This document shows, piece by piece, positions 63,347 through 64,000 of a stretch of DNA of 64,000 nucleotides. Made by a program: the position numbers and the translations under genes. Position 1 is the stretch's first letter; each line of letters opens with the position of its first letter. The stretch is from Ensifer adhaerens. Its GTDB lineage: Bacteria; Pseudomonadota; Alphaproteobacteria; Rhizobiales; Rhizobiaceae. The notes below the pieces were generated by a model, which saw nothing but the letters and a program-made list of their open reading frames with translations, did no database searches and was not told the DNA's origin. Location: contig NZ_JABEKT010000001.1 in NCBI RefSeq assembly GCF_013283195.1, positions 2,987,473 through 3,051,472 of the forward strand, in the 5' to 3' direction.

Positions 63347-63532
63347 TTATCCTCGAAGCAACCAGACAAGTCCGACACCGGCGGCAACGGAAAATACCCC
63401 GGCCAGTCGAAGCTGATGCTCCGGGACATACGGCAAACGCTTCGCCAATTCCACTAAAACCAAAGGGGCCAGTGCGTACACCAGCCCCTCGATGATCAGG
63501 AAGAAAGCGATCCCGGTCAGAAAGTCGGACAT
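63347..63532 (-). CDS. DUF2065 small membrane protein
   Basis: 61 residues, two helices: SDFLTGIAFFLIIEGLVYAL and LAGVFSVAAGVGLVWLL. It is the usual short neighbour downstream of hflC (YjeT-like). It starts 7 bases after the hflC stop. Role unknown, perhaps in the FtsH/HflKC complex. Confidence 0.93.
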   Translation of the reverse strand: MSDFLTGIAFFLIIEGLVYALAPLVLVELAKRLPYVPEHQLRLAGVFSVAAGVGLVWLLRG

Positions 63533-63539
63533 AGTCCGC

Positions 63540-64000
63540 TTAGTTCCCGGTCGCCGGTTGCGTCGTTGTCGCAGCCGGCGGGTTGCCTTCCGAGTCATTG
63601 AAATAACGGAAGAACTCCGAATGCGGCGACAGCACGAGCGTCGTGTCCGAGCTGCCGATCGACTCCGTATAGGCGGTCATCGAACGGTAGAATTCGAAGA
63701 ACTTCGGATCGCGTGCGAATGCGTCGGCAAAGGTCTTCGTCCGTGCGGCTTCGCCTTCACCGCGCAGGATTTCCGATTCGCGCTGGGCGTCGGCGACGAT
63801 CTCGACGACCTGACGGTCGGCGATGGCGCGGCGACGCTGGCCGGCTTCATTACCACGGGCGCGGATCAGCTCGGCTTCCGCCAGACGCTCGGCCTTCATG
63901 CGGTCGAAGGTCTGCTGCGAGACTTCCTGCGTCAGGTCCGTGCGACGGATGCGAACGTCCTCGATCCTGAGGCCGAGCGTTTCGGCATCGGCCTGGAGGT
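63540..64000 (-). CDS. hflC: HflC, FtsH-protease regulator (partial)
   Basis: The C-terminal 153 codons; the 5' end lies beyond the window. VRIRRTDLTQEVSQQTFDRM, KAERLAEAELIRARGNEAGQ and ARDPKFFEFYRSMTAYTESI are typical SPFH/HflC sequence. The C-terminus is extended by a Pro/Thr/Ala-rich tail. Forms the HflKC membrane complex that controls FtsH. Confidence 0.95.
   Translation of the reverse strand, partial: LQADAETLGLRIEDVRIRRTDLTQEVSQQTFDRMKAERLAEAELIRARGNEAGQRRRAIADRQVVEIVADAQRESEILRGEGEAARTKTFADAFARDPKFFEFYRSMTAYTESIGSSDTTLVLSPHSEFFRYFNDSEGNPPAATTTQPATGN

Noticed and set aside
1-64000. Search for tRNA, rRNA, CRISPR, IS elements and attachment sites
   Set aside because: No tRNA-like fold, regularly spaced repeats, transposase or integrase frames were recognised by reading; a covariance-model search could still find a small RNA.

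Overview
This window is GC-rich chromosomal DNA from an alphaproteobacterium, most likely the Rhizobiaceae (Rhizobium/Agrobacterium/Ensifer/Shinella-like). The evidence is the right-hand block miaA | serB ... Deg protease - ACT protein - DUF2065 - hflC, the ilvBN operon with its own leader peptide, and paired palindromic intergenic repeats of the kind common in rhizobial genomes. No rRNA, tRNA, CRISPR array, prophage or insertion sequence was recognised. The genus call is inference from gene content.

Left third (1-24.6 kb): a type II NADH dehydrogenase with a decayed second copy beside it; an orphan sensor kinase; an organic-peroxide resistance regulon (ohr1 + a DUF3095 cyclase-like gene, ohrR, ohr2) in which two promoters share the same operator geometry; an Lrp regulator divergent from an Asp/Glu racemase-like gene; an Imm50-like orphan; a tandem HD-GYP phosphodiesterase; an FAD monooxygenase; an HxlR/quinone-reductase divergent pair; a Bcr/CflA efflux pump; pdxJ; a MerR-LuxR fusion regulator; and a RecD-like helicase.

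Middle (25-41 kb): an AbrB-family membrane protein; a secreted-repeat protein with an ECF sigma/anti-sigma pair; a DUF2092 operon; a cobalt-type nitrile hydratase operon (alpha, beta, activator); an SDR-DoxX fusion with a DUF2269 protein; a LysE exporter behind a perfect 29-bp palindrome; a GFA protein; a metallo-beta-lactamase-fold protein divergent from a LysR regulator across a clear palindrome; an aldo/keto reductase; a nucleoside deaminase; and a zinc-type quinone oxidoreductase.

Right third (41-64 kb): ilvBN with promoter, leader peptide (Ile-Ile-Leu-Val-Val run) and attenuator; a 32-aa membrane microprotein; an OFA-like MFS transporter; an SRPBCC gene behind what looks like a gutted ArsR regulator with intact operators; two secreted sulfatases; a HerA-type ATPase; an outer-membrane protein; a Ca2+/H+ antiporter and a K+ channel; then miaA and serB, whose start codons overlap on CCATGG; a GNAT acetyltransferase; a GcvA-like LysR regulator facing a 42-aa gene; and the Deg/ACT/DUF2065/hflC cluster, which runs off the end of the window.

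The most interesting signals are regulatory: the duplicated ohr promoters, the ilv leader, the overlapping divergent starts of miaA/serB, the operator palindromes lacking a linked regulator (lysE, SRPBCC), and the linkage of a DUF3095 cyclase-like protein to peroxide defence. I did not find a clear novel multi-gene system such as a defence island or biosynthetic cluster.
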